64,000 nt of DNA from Mesocentrotus franciscanus (Eukaryota; Echinodermata; Echinoidea; Camarodonta; Strongylocentrotidae): NCBI GenBank assembly GCA_037976565.1, contig CP137673.1, positions 5,096,863 through 5,160,862 of the forward strand, written 5' to 3'. Each line of letters begins with the position of its first letter. The first letter of the stretch is position 1. The position numbers and the translations under genes are program-made. Under the pieces are notes generated by a model. That model was given only the letters and a program-made list of their open reading frames with translations. It did no database searches and was not told where the DNA came from. Shown one piece after another: positions 23,580-35,300 of this stretch.

Positions 23580-23714
23580 GGGCCCTGTTTCATCAATAAC
23601 CAATGCTAAATTTCTACGAAAAATTTGCTCTCAGCCAATCAAATCTCGATTTCAGTATCTTATAAACAGTTAATGCAACTTGCTATTGATAACAAGTTTT
23701 GTGAAACAGGGCCC
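23580..23714. mobile_element. MITE with GGGCCCTGTTTCA terminal repeats
   Basis: Perfect 13-bp terminal inverted repeats enclose about 110 bp of AT-rich sequence. No clear target duplication was identified. Confidence 0.75.
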
Positions 23715-24008
23715 AGGATTGCCTCAATGATTAGGGTAGCATAACTTATGCTTTCTCACCTCTCTACTTTGGAATTGTTACGTGTTGCTCTGGACCAATC
23801 GAAACGAATATGACTATCATAAATAGACACGAGAGCCTAATCACGCCATAAATGTCGTCGCATCCAATCGAGCATTTTGCTCCAATAACACGGTTTCAAC
23901 ATTTGAGGAGGGTATAGTTCTGAAAATGACTGTTGGGTTTGAAAGAGGTTAGATGAGTAAAGGGGGGAAGTAGGAATATTTCTGATTGATTTTCTTCTAC
24001 TTATGGAC

Positions 24009-24015
24009 TATTGAA

Positions 24016-24062
<47 letters not shown>

Positions 24063-24064
24063 AA
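24009..24064 (+). repeat. (GA)n microsatellite
   Basis: GAGAGA run with AAA interruptions in the intron before the avidin exon. Confidence 0.95.
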
Positions 24065-24270
24065 TATAGAGATAAATAGACACAAAGTAGATATGAGAAG
24101 TATTCTTTCCTGCATTGGTGAAGTCTTGGAAAGAACGAATAAACCGGGTAATAAATGCTAAGATAGACATCCGACGCTGCAAACAGGTCAACTGTTCGCC
24201 ATAAGGAGTGAATCGGCGGTGGCCCTTGATTATATGTGTTAATGTTACTCATGATTATTTTCTTTTGCAG

Positions 24271-24401
24271 TTGGTTTCTGTGACTTGGAAGGTATTTGGT
24301 ACAACGAGTGCAATGATCAGATCACCATCACCAAGACGTCTACAGGAATGATGCTTGGAGATTACATATGACTTACAATGAACGTGTCGTCGGATACGCA
24401 G
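24271..24401 (+). pseudogene. Avidin exon 1 of the pseudogene, frameshifted
   Basis: After TTTTGCAG it reads VGFCDLEGIWYNECNDQITI, then TSTGMMLGDY. It then has an extra AT (TACATATGACT where the partial copy at 29,111 has TACATGACT), giving a TGA. The exon is 131 nt; the main-gene exon has 129. Donor CAG/GTAAAT is intact. Confidence 0.85.
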
Positions 24402-24671
24402 GTAAATATACAATCTATTACACAGGGGCGGATCCAGGATTTTCTTTTAAAGGATTTTTTTTTGGGGGGGGCAGAAAAAACATAAAATTAAGTCATCAAC
24501 TCAAAAATTAGTAGCAAAAATCATTTAGTAAATATTTCTTTCCTTCAATCATTCAATCATTCATGTTTTGATGTATTCATGCATTCATTTACTAATTTAT
24601 TCACATATTCATTTATTACAAAAATATATCTCTACGTTTCCTTCCTCGGCTGCCCTCTTCTATCTTATAAA
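24352..24671 (+). repeat. Duplicated avidin-intron segment, short copy
   Basis: Matches 29,100-29,250 (end of avidin exon 1 plus donor and GGGGCGGATCCAGGATTTT) and then 29,885-30,027 (ATTCATTTATTAC to CTCTTCTATCTTATAAA). The roughly 630 bp between these in the long copy, including avidin exon 2, is missing here. Confidence 0.8.
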
Positions 24672-25226
24672 GTCGCTCGCTAGTTTTAACATTTCTAAAC
24701 TATCGCAAGCAAACGCAAGGTCAAATCGCCTACGAGCAGATACGAGTGGCAACCAGTGAATGCGAGCAACAGCGAGCGACAGCGAGTGGCTAAGCGCAGG
24801 TATACAACCATACGCACTTCTTTTTATTTGGAGCGCGTGTCATGCACTGCCTACAGCTGCGTTCCCTGCACGATTTACCTCGCTTTAGCCCGTTGTCTTT
24901 GTTATGATTGCGCGTATTGTTGCGCTGTTGCTCACCTACCGCTCGCAGCAGCAAGAACCGTTGCGATTGCCACTCGCTACGCTGTGAATCTAGCTCGTAC
25001 GCCGTTCGCTATATTAGCTTGCATTCGCTGGTTGCCGCTCACTTTAACTCGCTATCACTGCGATTATTGCTGCGTAGCACGGACCACCATCGCTGCGCTG
25101 CAAATCGGCAATAAATAATCATCATTCGCCTCTGCTTCTTCCAGCTGAACTAAAAGCTTAAGCTTTTGCAAGGTAGAGCTCTGCTGCAGAGGCAGAGCCA
25201 TTATTGTCATTAGATTGATTTTTCTG
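24672..25226. other. Probable degenerate DNA-transposon end
   Basis: Dense GCGAGC, ACTCGC and TACGAGC motifs, like the subterminal motif arrays of the Harbinger copies but of different sequence. No terminal repeat or ORF could be defined. Confidence 0.35.
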
Positions 25227-25229
25227 TTA

Positions 25230-28200
25230 TGGGGCGTTCCCACTATCACGATTGGCGCCACGATTGAAATTGTGGTCTTAATCGTGATGTAATCGTGGTG
25301 ATCCTATCAGATATTATCAGATCTTGAGGTCAGTCGTGGCAATCGTGTTGATCGTAGGAAATTTTTGGACGGTTCAAAAATTTCTACGATCAACACGATT
25401 AATTGTCAATCGTGATCATCGCATCAGATCGTATTGGATCGTAATAAAACGCAACATATCGCATCTAATCGTGCTTCCTAATCGTGGTGATCGGGATCAA
25501 CCTTAGAAAAGACAAACACCACGCTCTGTTGAGATGTGTTGCGATCTGCCACGACCTGTGACGCTCTGTCGGGTACCATTGCTCACGACCTGACACGAAC
25601 GACTCAAGAGCAGATACAAGATGATACGAGTAGATGCGAGTAAATGCGAGTAGATACGAGAAGTCACGCTTTACACGGACGTTTACGATCTGTTACGAGT
25701 TCTCGCGCCCAGTATATTTACACTTTCTCTCCTTCCCTCTCTCTCTCTCTCTTTTTTAAATCATATATCTCTCTCTCTCTCTCTCTCTTTCTCTCTCAAC
25801 CATTTGTTTCTCATTCACTATCATTCTCTTTATAGTCCTTAATCATAATAACTCATTTTCCTTCACTCCATCAGCTTCTTCAACCTCACACTCTCTCCCT
25901 CTTGTTGTTAATATTCCTTCTCCCCTCTCTCCCTCTCTCCTCTCTCTCTCTCTTCTTATCAATCATGGAAGGTAATGTAAACATGTATACCATTAATTTG
26001 CAGACTTGAAATAGAAAGTTGTGTCCATACAATCAGAAGATGATAGATACCAACTTTATATATTTCGATAACATTATAGACAGATATATACATACAGGTG
26101 TGACAATTTTGCAGTGTGTAAACTATAGTGCCATACTATTAAGTATAAGGTCAAAAAATAGCTTTTGTTCAGGTAACTGCTATTTAAACATCTTTTAATC
26201 TTTTAAAATGTATTACATTATAGTTGATCTTTCACTTGGAAGTTTTTTGTTGTTCTTGCACAGACATGGACAATGAAAGAGTTAAAATTCTCTCCCTTTT
26301 CTTTATCCATAAATATATGTCACCTATATTTAACAACTTTGCTGTAATTAACCTAAAATGAGTTTCCACTGCTCTAAAACATTGACTTAGAATAGTCAGT
26401 AAAAATAGAAAGAAAATCATGCATCTTCAATATCAATTTCCTGAATTTTTCAAAAACAAAAAAAAATATCAAATATCATCCTCTCCACCTTCCGCGTCAT
26501 GCAGCCTGGCCATCCTTTCCTGCCATGCGACCGCACCTTGTGGTGAGTTGAAGAAGGCCTTTAGGAGTTCCTTGTGATGATTTGCATCTGCTGTAGCTGA
26601 GTTGCGAGGTACAGAAGGTTGATTCACATCTAGCCAGTCCACATGGTCCCTCCATGCTCCTGGGATGACATTCTGGTTTTCCGCCTCAACCATATCATTC
26701 ACATTAGACACCTGAATCTATTGGCCAGGATACCGAAGGCATTTTCACCACTCTTCTCCCCCTTGAGAGTCTGTAGTTGAAAATCCTCTCCTCCCTGGCC
26801 ATCACTCTTCTTCCGTATGGCTTCATGGGGTAGTTCCTGAGTGCGAAGGCGTCATCCCCAGGATGAAGAAGGGCATGTCTTGGAGGTCATCAGGGCTTGC
26901 AGTCAAAGGGCAGGGTGGGGTGAGTCCTAGGGCTTCCTCTTCCAGGCCATTGAACAGCTCAGAGTCGCCAAATATCTGATCATCTGACATGTGTCCTTTT
27001 CCACCAAGCTCGATCCACACAAAGTTGTAATCTGCATCCACCAGAGCTAGGAGTGGTATCGAAAAGAAGCCCTTGTAATTGTAGTACAGGCTTCAAGTGT
27101 GGGGTGGCTTCTTGATAGCAATGTGTTTGCCATCCAGGGCCCCAATGGCATGGGGTATGTTCCATCTCTGCTCAAACTGGTTAGCTACGGCTGTCCAGGC
27201 TTCAGGGGTGACAGGTAGGCTAAAACCTCATTTTGTACGCTTGCACAATTGCCTGGCACACTTCTGGAACCATCTCTGAGATGCTGGACACTCCACACCT
27301 AAATGCATACGCAAGGAACCGATAGTTGTCCAGTGGCAAGGTGCCTCAGTGTCACTGGCAGTTTCAGTCCAGTTGAGAGGGGTTGCCTGAAACTGGTGCG
27401 TCGCCTCTCGATTGCTGGGGCCCCTGCAAGACTTCATCGAAGAGCTGTAGTGTTAATCTTGTGTAGTTTTGGAACACTATTGGATCTTCCAGCCTCAATT
27501 TGGTGTCTAGGAGGCTGGAGAACTGGCCAACTGTTGTCTCGTCTCCTCTGTGAGCCATGGTTGCACCCAGAACTGCCTGACTGCAGCTCTCCTGTACTTA
27601 CGTGATTGGGGCTGTGGCTGGTCTGTACCGTCTGGCTGCTGCTCGTCTTCTTCCTCTCTGGCGATAATAATATAAGCATACAGTAATACTGCAAATGTCA
27701 CGTTGTCATCATCCTCAACTCCTGTCATCATCAATGGTTGTGGGTTGTAGTGATCACTTTGTAGAAGTTCAAGAAACAATGAAGTCCATGGTCAGTCGGC
27801 CTGTATATATATCCGTCGGGGTCCAATCGTAGCTCAAATCCTGATCACTCTCGACCCTTATCGTGAAAGACATCGCAACCACAACCGTATACTGTCGCAA
27901 CAGAGCGCATCGGTTCGTGATGAACGTATCGGAAGGTATTCGAACGTATCTACACGTACCCGATCGTCCCAAATCGGGGACCCTGATCGTGATGATCGTG
28001 TCACATCGAGACCCAATCGTGGACTCAATCGGGACAATCATATCGGAACGTATATGATCGTATCTGAACGGGAGACCAGATCGTGTCACCTGAAATTGAC
28101 CAATCGTGACCATATCGCAACCAAGCGCACCAAATCGTACCATAACGTATCGACTCGCATCACCTCGTATCCAAACCTAGCAATTCAGAGAATTTCCACG

Positions 28201-28262
28201 ATCAGCTACGAATGGCCAATCGTGGGGTTCGTAACGGATCGCACGACAGTGGGAACGCCCCA
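25230..28262 (-). mobile_element. PIF/Harbinger DNA transposon, copy 2 (inverted)
   Basis: The same terminal repeats as copy 1, TGGGGCGTTCCCACT, here flanked by a perfect TTA duplication (25227-25229 and 28263-28265). The transposase reads on the minus strand. It is inserted between the split halves of the avidin pseudogene. Overall very similar to copy 1. Confidence 0.9.
26469..27731 (-). pseudogene. Harbinger transposase, copy 2, inactivated
   Basis: The same protein as in copy 1, with the shared TGA after PPHT and the shared missing G before GATGACGCC. It also has a private net 28-bp loss at about 26,705 (after TTCAGGTGTCT), which fuses the region to VNDMVEAENQ. Three or more lesions; it cannot make an active enzyme. 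Confidence 0.85.
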
Positions 28263-28265
28263 TTA

Positions 28266-29099
28266 GATGTAGACTCGTAAGAAGCTATAGGCCTGTATTC
28301 TGAAGTCAGGTTTAGTTAAACCCAGGTTTAATTTAAACCCTGGTTTAACTGAGCAAGACTTCAGGTCTTAGTATCATTTCAGTTTCTGAAAGCCAGGTTT
28401 ACTTAAACCCGGGTTTAAGTCTAGTCCAAACTTAAACCCAGGTTTAAAGTTAAGCCAATTAAGGTTTAACTACCATGGAGATGTAGTCTGCTTCTACTGC
28501 ACATGCTCAGTACAGCTCATTAGGGTAGCTGTTATAGCTGGATTTCGTGTTGAAAATTTAATAATTTCAATTCAAAATATCTGACCAAAAAAAAAAATCT
28601 CTTTCGAAGCAACTGTTGAACGTTACGGCGTGATTTATTGTTTTGTTTTACCCTTTGATTTATTACAAAACTGCTGAAAAATTCTGAATCTAGGCCTATA
28701 GCCTAGGTTGGAATTGGCTTTTAAAAATATTAAATAAATTATCGATACAAAACTCGGTCATTCTAAAATTTCAGCCCAGATTTGTCAAAACTTCCGGAAC
28801 ATCCTAAAAATGCTCTAAATAAGATTAAAATGACTAAAAAGGATACTAAAATTGATTTTAAAAATGCCTTCTTGATGCAGAATAACTAGTCCAAGGTCAA
28901 CATTTAAGCTCATGTGGTCGAATTTTAGGCATTTTTGTAGGACAATGCAATCCGTTTTCTAACCGTTTGAACGGCCGCCGTGCGCGTACGTCATATTCCG
29001 ATCGACAATCATTTTGTAAATGGTCCAAAAGTTATATGGCCTAGTTGGGAATAAAGTACGATGATTTTCACAATCTATTTTGAGTAAGTGTTGGATACT
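28266..29099. other. Intron-like, with a repeated AGGTTTAA motif
   Basis: 28,292-28,480 carries alternating direct and inverted AGGTTTAA/TTAAACC motifs after TGTATTCTGAAGTCAGG, probably a MITE end. The remainder to 29,099 is unrecognised. Confidence 0.45.
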
Positions 29100-29101
29100 G
29101 G

Positions 29102-29149
29102 AGCTTGGAGATTACATGACTTACAACGAACTTGCCGTCGGATACGCAG
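29102..29149 (+). pseudogene. Second, partial avidin exon 1
   Basis: Reads LGDYMTYNELAVGYAG and CAG/GTAAAT. The 5' part and acceptor are missing, so splicing from 24401 directly to 29518 is the only way to join avidin exons here. Confidence 0.75.
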
Positions 29150-29517
29150 GTAAATATACATCCCATTACACAGGGGCGGATCCAGGATTTTATTTATTTA
29201 TTTATTTTTTTATAATTTTTTGTTTCGGGAAGGGGCAGAAAACAATAAATAAAGTCATCAACTCAAAATTTAGGATCGCAAACATTTCAATCTGAAGTTC
29301 TCCAGGAATGCCTCTTGGGTTTCAAAGGGCTGGAGCCGATTATGCCTCCCTGAATCCTACTGCGCATCACATTGATAGTATAAAAGATTAGGACTAGGTA
29401 TGGCCATTGACCTGCTTACCTCTCTACGCATTAATGCAAACCTATGGAAGTCAGATTTGAATTGGACATTTCGTGAAAGTACCCTTTCCTTTGTGTTTTT
29501 AATGTGTTTTTATTTAG

Positions 29518-29716
29518 CCCCAACCGTCGTGGTCGGCTACGCCAGCAACAACTATGACTTTCCATCTTTCGGTTTCACGGTGGTCCGTCATAATGGTCAG
29601 TCGATTACCAGTTGGACCGGTCAGTGCCATCTATGTGATGGTGAAGAGGTTCTCTACACCACCTGGATCAACACCAATATGGTCAGCACCTGCCAGGACA
29701 TCAAGAAATCAAACAT
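29518..29716 (+). pseudogene. Avidin exon 2 of the pseudogene
   Basis: A 199-nt exon, the same length and phases as the main-gene exon. Encodes APTVVVGYASNNYDFPSFGF, then TVVRHNGQS, SWTGQC, EVLYTTWIN, STCQDIKKSNM. Acceptor TTTAG, donor CAT/GTGAGT. Open and well preserved by itself. No IG[Q/H]D-type terminal exon was found downstream on the plus strand. Confidence 0.85.
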
Positions 29717-30027
29717 GTGAGTAAATTCATCCATTCAATCAATCAATCAATCAATCATTCCAATATTCATCCATTCTTTATGCATTCATTCATGCATTTT
29801 TTATGTATCCATACATTGATTCATTCACTCACTAACTCATTCATTCATGAGTTAATTCATTTCATTCATTTAGTCAATCATTCAGTAAATATTTCTTTCC
29901 TTCAATCATTCAATCATTCATGTTTTCATGTATTCATGCATTCATTCACTAATTTATTCACATATTCATTTATTACCAAAATATATCTCTACCTTTCCTT
30001 CCTCGGCTGCCCTCTTCTATCTTATAA

Positions 30028-30043
30028 ATCTTCTCTATGTCAT

Positions 30044-30074
<31 letters not shown>

Positions 30075-32327
30075 ATGACTGTCTCTCTCTATCTGACTTC
30101 TCTCTCTCTCTCTCTGTCCCTCTTTCTCTTTCTTTCTGTCTCCCTTAACTTGTAACCCTTGGATCCATTGTCAATATTTATAACAAATTTAATGAGTCAC
30201 AGTGAACACTGACGATACTCGATATTCAAACGCCCGTCCCCGCCTCCCTCCCTGCAAGAGATCCTCGATCCGCCCTTGAAAACTGGTGACTTTGTTTTAC
30301 AAAGATAAAGCTAACTGAAGCCTCAAAAACCCTATATCGTCCGCTGACCTCACGAAGGCTGCAACTGCTATGTAAAGTCTGTGGCAATGATGGCCTTTTT
30401 TGTGGGCAGCCGATGATATGTAGGCCTATTCCAATTTTATTCACGCCAATACTCAGTTTTTGACATGTTTAAAACGTGTTAGCTTTCTGGAAATAGCAAT
30501 ATTTTTAATGTTTTTTTTTCTGACATGTATATGTTCCTCTTTACGAGATTTTTTTCTGGGAGAGGAGCGAGGACATTTGGAAAATTTATCTTTTGTTCAG
30601 AGAGTCAGAGAGTGAAAGAGAGACACATAGAGGGAGATCGGGAGAAAGTAGAGACATAGAGAATGTAGAGACGCAGAGACACAGAGAGATACAGAGAGAA
30701 ACAAATGAGAGGGAGGGAGAGAGAGAGAGAGAGAGAGGGTGGGGTAAAGAGAGGGAGACGGAGACAGACAAAGAGAGGGAGAGTGAGAGTAAGCGAAAAT
30801 ACAAAAGAGAAAGAAAGACAGAGAGAAAACAAATATTAGACAGAGCATATTTGTACAACAGAAAGTCGCAATAACCTGTTGAATGGCAATTTATAGAGAA
30901 ATTGCTCAAGACAACGAATAAAAGATTATGAAGGAGCCTTACTCATTCATAAAATACACAAACGGCATAAGGATGTCAGTTGTTACAACTTCTACTCTTT
31001 AATTTACAATCCAACCATTACTGAGAATTGTAAACAAATTTCAAAATAAACAACGATTTATGCATTCAGTCCTTTAAAAAAAATACCCAATTTAAATGCT
31101 TAAACAAAACGGTAGTAAAATGCAAAATATAACCCTGAAAATATGATATACCTGAATAGATACTACAGCAAAGTACAACGAGTTTTTTTTCTCCCAAAGG
31201 ATAGTTCATCCTAATATATAATGGTAGAGAACAATGAAAATGTTAAAGGACGTACATGTGAAGAAATAAATGTGGAAGATTTTTTTCTCTTGTCAGGAAG
31301 GGGGGTATAATGTCCCATTATAAGCCAAAGGGACATATATGCAGAGGCAGTCTGAAGAGTCACTGGTCCCTAACATACATAGAAACATGGAGTAATCTAT
31401 GAAAGATATGCGTAATATTAATGTGTTTGCCGCCCCAAGTAAATTTTACATGGTAATTCACAATATTACTATTCGACCTATTGATATTCTAGGGCAGTAA
31501 ACAACAAATATTTGTGCCAGCTCGGTTATAATGGTTGAACATCTTCTGAAGATAGACTTAATACAAATAATCAATTTACATTATATACTCGTATAGACTC
31601 CTTAGCTGCATGTTAAATGCAAAAAATAATAATATACAATTGTAAAAACGCAGCACTGAGATAACTTTAATGTACAATACGGTGATAATATATCTTAGAA
31701 ATACCAATTGTATATTTACGCTATATATGCCCATTTCTCTACGACAAAAGACTCAAAGAATCAAATCAATTGTTCCGTATTCTACTAATTCAGTTAAACC
31801 CGACCCGGGGTCTAAAATCACGTTTAACAGGAGGAAAACTTAAACCTCAGACTAACTTTCTTTGTTAAAATTGTAGTAGAATATGGAACATTAGGTTTAC
31901 AATCCTTAATTCTTTTCTTTCTTATTACAGGTATGCGTACTGAAATAATATTGTAAGCACACATAGAGAAAAAAAAGATGAAACCACAACACCCTTCAAA
32001 ATAAAATGCTTTCATACCAGTATCGTGTATATCATTATCCTCTAAAACAACATAAAAAGTAAAAATAGGGAAACAGTTTCAAAAGTAACAATCATGAAAA
32101 TAATCCCTTTAACCAAAAACATTACATAAGCTACGGTAAACTCAGTATTCATATTTACGTACGATCAAAGCTAAACCACAAACCATCAGATTTAGAGTTG
32201 CCTTCACAAAAAGACGACATTTGGAGGTCTATTGGTTGAAACTAATCTCCTACTTTCCTTATCATCCTATGATACGAGCTGAAGTAATGAAGTAAACATT
32301 CTCCTTCGTCTGAAAGATCTACATAAT
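30028..32327. other. Intergenic gap between the two tail-to-tail avidin genes
   Basis: No coding signal. Contains CT-rich repeats at 30,030-30,130, a GA-rich tract at 30,600-30,835, and a 120-bp MITE at 31,771-31,890. It presumably includes the main gene's 3' UTR at its right end. Confidence 0.5.
31771..31890. mobile_element. MITE with TGTTCCGTATTCTACTA ends
   Basis: Left TGTTCCGTATTCTACTA pairs with right TAGTAGAATATGGAACA (one mismatch). The AATTCAGTTAAACC next to the left end resembles the element starting at 28,292. Confidence 0.65.
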
Positions 32328-32385
32328 TTAATCTTCTTTAGGTGCTTGGCTTTGCATGTATCGAGTCCATCTATCCTGCCCGATT
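32328..32385 (-). CDS. Main gene terminal exon: last avidin strand and stop
   Basis: A 58-nt exon found by looking for the missing last avidin strand. After a pyrimidine-rich acceptor (CCTTCTGTGTAG) and in the required phase 2 it reads [18 protein letters not shown] and TAA. This matches avidin VGINIFTRL and streptavidin VGHDTFTKV. The Asp corresponds to streptavidin Asp128. It is too short for standard ORF detection. No convincing AATAAA was found downstream; ATTAAA occurs near 31,672. Confidence 0.78.
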
Positions 32386-35300
32386 CTACACAGAAGGAAA
32401 TAAAACGGAAGAGAGAGAGAGAGAAGGGGGGGAGAGAAAGAGAACACGATGTGTTACATCATCATTACATATTATTTTATTCAGCGCAAGTAACATACGA
32501 TCAAAATGACACCACATGAGGACATGACATTGTGTGCGACGGATAAAGTTAATTATAAAGACATTTTCCTGACGGAGAACGGTGTAATAAACTTGTGCGG
32601 CTTTTCAAGCATCATGTAAAAGAGATATTGTTTACAAATTGAATGCTAAAAATGAACAGTGTTAACAAAATGAAAATGATTGTGGTATCAGGCGTTTAGA
32701 CTATATGCTTTCATTGGCTCGAATAACCGCATGCAATAGCGCACTCGAACTGACGCCTCGTGTGCCGCGGGCATAAGATCGTAAGAAGACAAATCCTGGG
32801 TGTAATGCTAATATCCCAAACTTTTTGCACTGGTGAGCACACGTGCCGAGATATAAGCTTTATTTTATCTTTCGAGACAGTCATGTTTGTCATGTTATAT
32901 GTTTTACAAAGGAAAGGTAAAACTACGCTGTATTTGAAATGGGCATGTCTTCATAATCACCATGCATCTCATTGGTACTCTGCTAATACAGAGCATGTGG
33001 TCGTGTAACCAAAGGGTCGTTTTAGTTTTCAACTTCGAGCGGGTCCGTGACTTCCCATGACAATAGGGACTTTTAGATTTGCACAACGAAAACGTGGACT
33101 GCTACGTGTGAATCATTTTAAGGCAATGTGACGTCCTTTAAGGCACTGCCGGGCACTGCCAGTGCCTTAAAGGACGTCACATTGCCTTAAAATGGCCCGG
33201 TCTAGGTATCGCGATTGCTCTTGGGATGACTAATCTTGTTGAGGTGTAGTGGTGTCGTGTCGTGGTCGAGTGGTCGAGTGGATATGTCACCGGACTGTGG
33301 ATCACGAGGTCCGCGGTTTGAGTCCCGCCGCGGCACTAATGTCCTTTGGCAAGACATTAATCTACATTTGCCACACTCGACATAGGTGAGGTAAATGGAT
33401 ACCTGGCAGGATTTAATTCCTTGAAATGCTAGAGCGCCGTAATGGCAGCCATGCTAAAGACGGGGTAATAATTTCCAAAGCTCATTGGAAGCGCACAGAG
33501 ACGTTATCATGTGAAATGCGCTATACAAGGACCGAATATTATTATTATTATTATTACTTGTCACTTTTGCGATCGTGTTTATAAATTTCATAAAGAGAAA
33601 CATCATCTTACTTTGTTGCTTGCTTGACATCGGCACACGTATTGGCAGCTACTATGTTGATCCAGGTTGAGTAGAGGACTTCCTGCATATCACAGATCTG
33701 GCACTGTCCGGTCCAGCTGGTTGTTGATTGACCGCCGTTTCGGACCACGGTGAAGCCGAACGTTGGGATAGTAGGGTTTTGCCCCGCATACCCTAGAGCA
33801 ACGGTGGAGGCTGCAGGTATGGCGTTAGAGAAAATATACGCAAGTTATCAATAACACAAAATATTCACAGAATGCAATTGAAAGTTATCGCCTAAAGCCC
33901 AACACACATTGTACAGTCTGTCTACGATCCGATTTAGGAAGAACTGGCAACAGCATTTGAGATCAACATGTCAATCTCAATGACTAAGGAGTCATGAATA
34001 ATAAAATCTAAATTTCAAGGATATCTTGAGGAGGGAAAGCTAAATCGTAGTGATGTCAGACCGGTAGTGCGATTCCCTTACGATTCGAAGCCGATTCGGA
34101 TTTCATTTTAACTAGAAGCGTTAAATGCACAAAAATTCCGGTTGTTACTATTCTTATCATTATTCAGAACCTCAGTCAGGAAGATGATGTTTGTTTTAAT
34201 AGATTTCCATATCTAACTGTTGTTATTTCCTCGAAATTCGGATCGCAGTGTGCGGTGAGCTAAACATTCAGACTATCATATTTATGATCTCCGACGATGT
34301 TTGCATTTGTTGAGATGTGCGGCTTGATTGTGGGTTGCAAACTTGCGATGTGATTTCCAGCACAGCAAGAACTTTACCGGACAGGTTTGAGGGATTCCTG
34401 TTTCTCCAATTTTGTGTTTTGGGGTAAAATGATTAACCATCACTGTGGATGTACACTGCGTTGACACCGTTACAGCCAAGTTGGACAAGCTGTGTATTGT
34501 GAATCACTCCTTTTGTTGTGAGTCACCCGCCTTGGAAACCATTTTTCACCCTAAAACATGAATCGCTTCAATGAATGGTAAGCCGGTACATTCATCATCT
34601 TCTTGCCTATAGCATTCATTCTAATGTCCACTGTATACAGGTGTACAGTAGGTGATTTGTAAAATATGTACAATATACGCTTCTATCCCATTTTAGCATT
34701 TTGCAAAATTTGGTTGATTCTTATATAACCGCAAGTATTTAAAGCTCTTATTCAATATTTACTAACACACAGTCTACTTTAGTTCTAACCTATTGCCGTG
34801 CGAGGATATGTAACAAATATTGTTAGTGTAACTTCTTCGTATTCTTTATAACATCGACATACATTTACGGATTTATGATTTGTATCTACAATCTATTTCA
34901 ATTTTGTAAAAAATGTATAATGTACTACCAGCGTGTGTTAATAATCATTTATTAAATTCGAATTGAAGTAGCAAAATAGTTTTTATTCCGAGCCATCTAG
35001 TGTTTGGCCCTAGGAATGTCTCTTTTTCCCGATTTTAAATGTCCCTTATTTAATGGTCGTGATGATAGTGGGGTGGGGGTTGAGCAACTTCTGTTCCTCC
35101 TCACATATGAGATCCCAAAGGTGGGGGGGGGGGAGATTGGACCCTTCGGACCTTTTAAGATATTTCTTTCACCTTTTATTGGCCACAGGTGATGGTTTTT
35201 GCGATCGCAGGCTTGCAAAGAGTGGCAATCTGCACAAACATTAGGTACCAAATGACAGAAGGATTGCACTATGCGTTACGAAAGCCTATCTCTGGGCCCT

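Larger units (their letters stand above)
20340..29716 (+). pseudogene. Fibropellin-like pseudogene (EGF remnants plus avidin exons)
   Basis: Plus-strand remains of a paralogue of the main gene, in order: half EGF (20370-20423), EGF (21030-21140), half EGF with stop (22841-22907), intact EGF (23297-23410), avidin exon 1 with a 2-nt insertion (24271-24401), a second partial avidin exon 1 (29102-29149) and avidin exon 2 (29518-29716). No CUB or signal exon and no terminal avidin exon were recognised. It lies tail to tail with the main gene. A Harbinger copy and other insertions lie between the avidin exons. Multiple independent lesions make function unlikely. Confidence 0.82.
29100..30027 (+). 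repeat. Duplicated avidin-intron segment, long copy
   Basis: Counterpart of 24,352-24,671 that retains avidin exon 2. It ends in ATTC-rich repeats and the sequence CTCTTCTATCTTATAAA. Confidence 0.75.

Noticed and set aside
33599..33611. TAA right after avidin exon 2 as the gene's stop
   Set aside because: It is part of a GTAAGA donor; the matching phase-2 terminal exon at 32328-32385 supplies the missing last avidin strand, and the pseudogene has a donor at the same place.
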